Shown: positions 5,530-5,666 of the stretch, in pieces
How the letters are laid out: the number at the start of each line of letters is the position of its first letter
Position numbering within the stretch: position 1 is the first letter of the stretch
NCBI GenBank assembly: GCA_028276305.1
Contig: JAPYWO010000112.1
Location: 1 to 5,666 of the forward strand
Length of the DNA: 5,666 bases
Direction of reading: 5' to 3'
DNA from: Candidatus Thermokryptus sp.
GTDB lineage: Bacteria; Bacteroidota; Ignavibacteria; Kryptoniales; Kryptoniaceae
Notes under the pieces: model-generated
Told to the model about the DNA's origin: nothing
The model's input: only the letters and a program-made list of their open reading frames with translations
Databases searched by the model: none
Made by a program: the position numbers and the translations under genes

Positions 5530-5666
5530 TCAAGCCCGCTCAACTCCGACAAATAAATGCACGACCTTTCCATCTTTGACAAGTGCGAACCCGTGGATTT
5601 CCCCCTTCTCAATGAAATAATGTTCCCCAACGCCAACTGGTGGCTTTTTCACTTCGGGTTTAATTT
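5530..5666 (-). CDS. C-terminal 44 codons of an unidentified protein (5' end outside window)
   Basis: On the minus strand an open frame runs from the window edge to TGA at 5532-5530. It encodes 44 residues with the pattern of a real protein: a Pro/Lys-rich start (IKPEVKKPPVGVGEH) and then two alternating beta strands, 'IHGFALVKDGKVVHLFVGV', ending ERA. It is convergent with the methyltransferase, with 16 bases between the stop codons and no hairpin terminator in that gap; only a TTTAAATTT palindrome is there. The strand-turn-strand ending with 'ALV.DGKVVHL' resembles the close of several small beta domains, but I cannot name the family. The confidence is that this is coding, not that its function is known. 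Confidence 0.7.
   Translation of the reverse strand, partial: IKPEVKKPPVGVGEHYFIEKGEIHGFALVKDGKVVHLFVGVERA

Noticed and set aside
5234..5533. 99-codon minus-strand frame opposite the end of the methyltransferase
   Set aside because: It is the mirror of a well-supported coding frame with clear methyltransferase continuity, in a different frame from the real minus-strand gene end at 5530.

Overview
The window most resembles an FCB-group bacterium outside the classical Bacteroidales, in the Ignavibacteria/Kryptonia/Calditrichota neighbourhood. Two proteins end in a type IX secretion (T9SS) type A sorting domain of the 'HQNYPNPFN...SGVYFY' kind, which is common in those lineages. The DNA is AT-rich, and the clearest promoter has a TTGACA/TATCTT form rather than the Bacteroides TTTG/TAnnTTTG form. 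The taxonomic placement is inference from protein style, not from a marker gene.

Layout. (1) Positions 2-580, plus strand: the 3' end of a secreted-protein gene, with a carbohydrate-binding-like beta-sandwich followed by a T9SS sorting domain. (2) Positions 581-933: a non-coding convergent spacer holding an array of hairpin repeats (three copies of element A and one of element B), then an intrinsic terminator for the next gene. (3) Positions 934-4218, minus strand: one large gene for a 1094-residue exported protein. It has a signal peptide, two N-terminal beta domains, a long right-handed beta-helix, a beta-sandwich, an Ig/FN3-like domain and a T9SS sorting domain. Its start is set by a GGAGG ribosome site, and a near-consensus promoter lies about 115 bases upstream. 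(4) Positions 4219-4622: a divergent intergenic region with that promoter, a second repeat array (A, A, B) in inverted orientation relative to the first, and a probable promoter for the next gene. (5) Positions 4623-5513, plus strand: a class I SAM-dependent methyltransferase of unknown substrate. (6) Positions 5530-5666, minus strand: the last 44 codons of an unidentified gene, convergent with the methyltransferase and 16 bases from it.

The genes do not form an operon, since neighbours are convergent or divergent. The two T9SS-sorted proteins would share an export route to the cell surface. The methyltransferase is probably unrelated to them. The least ordinary feature is the pair of inverted B-A-A hairpin-repeat arrays bracketing the beta-helix gene. 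They look like non-coding interspersed elements, and nothing in the window shows a complete new biological system.
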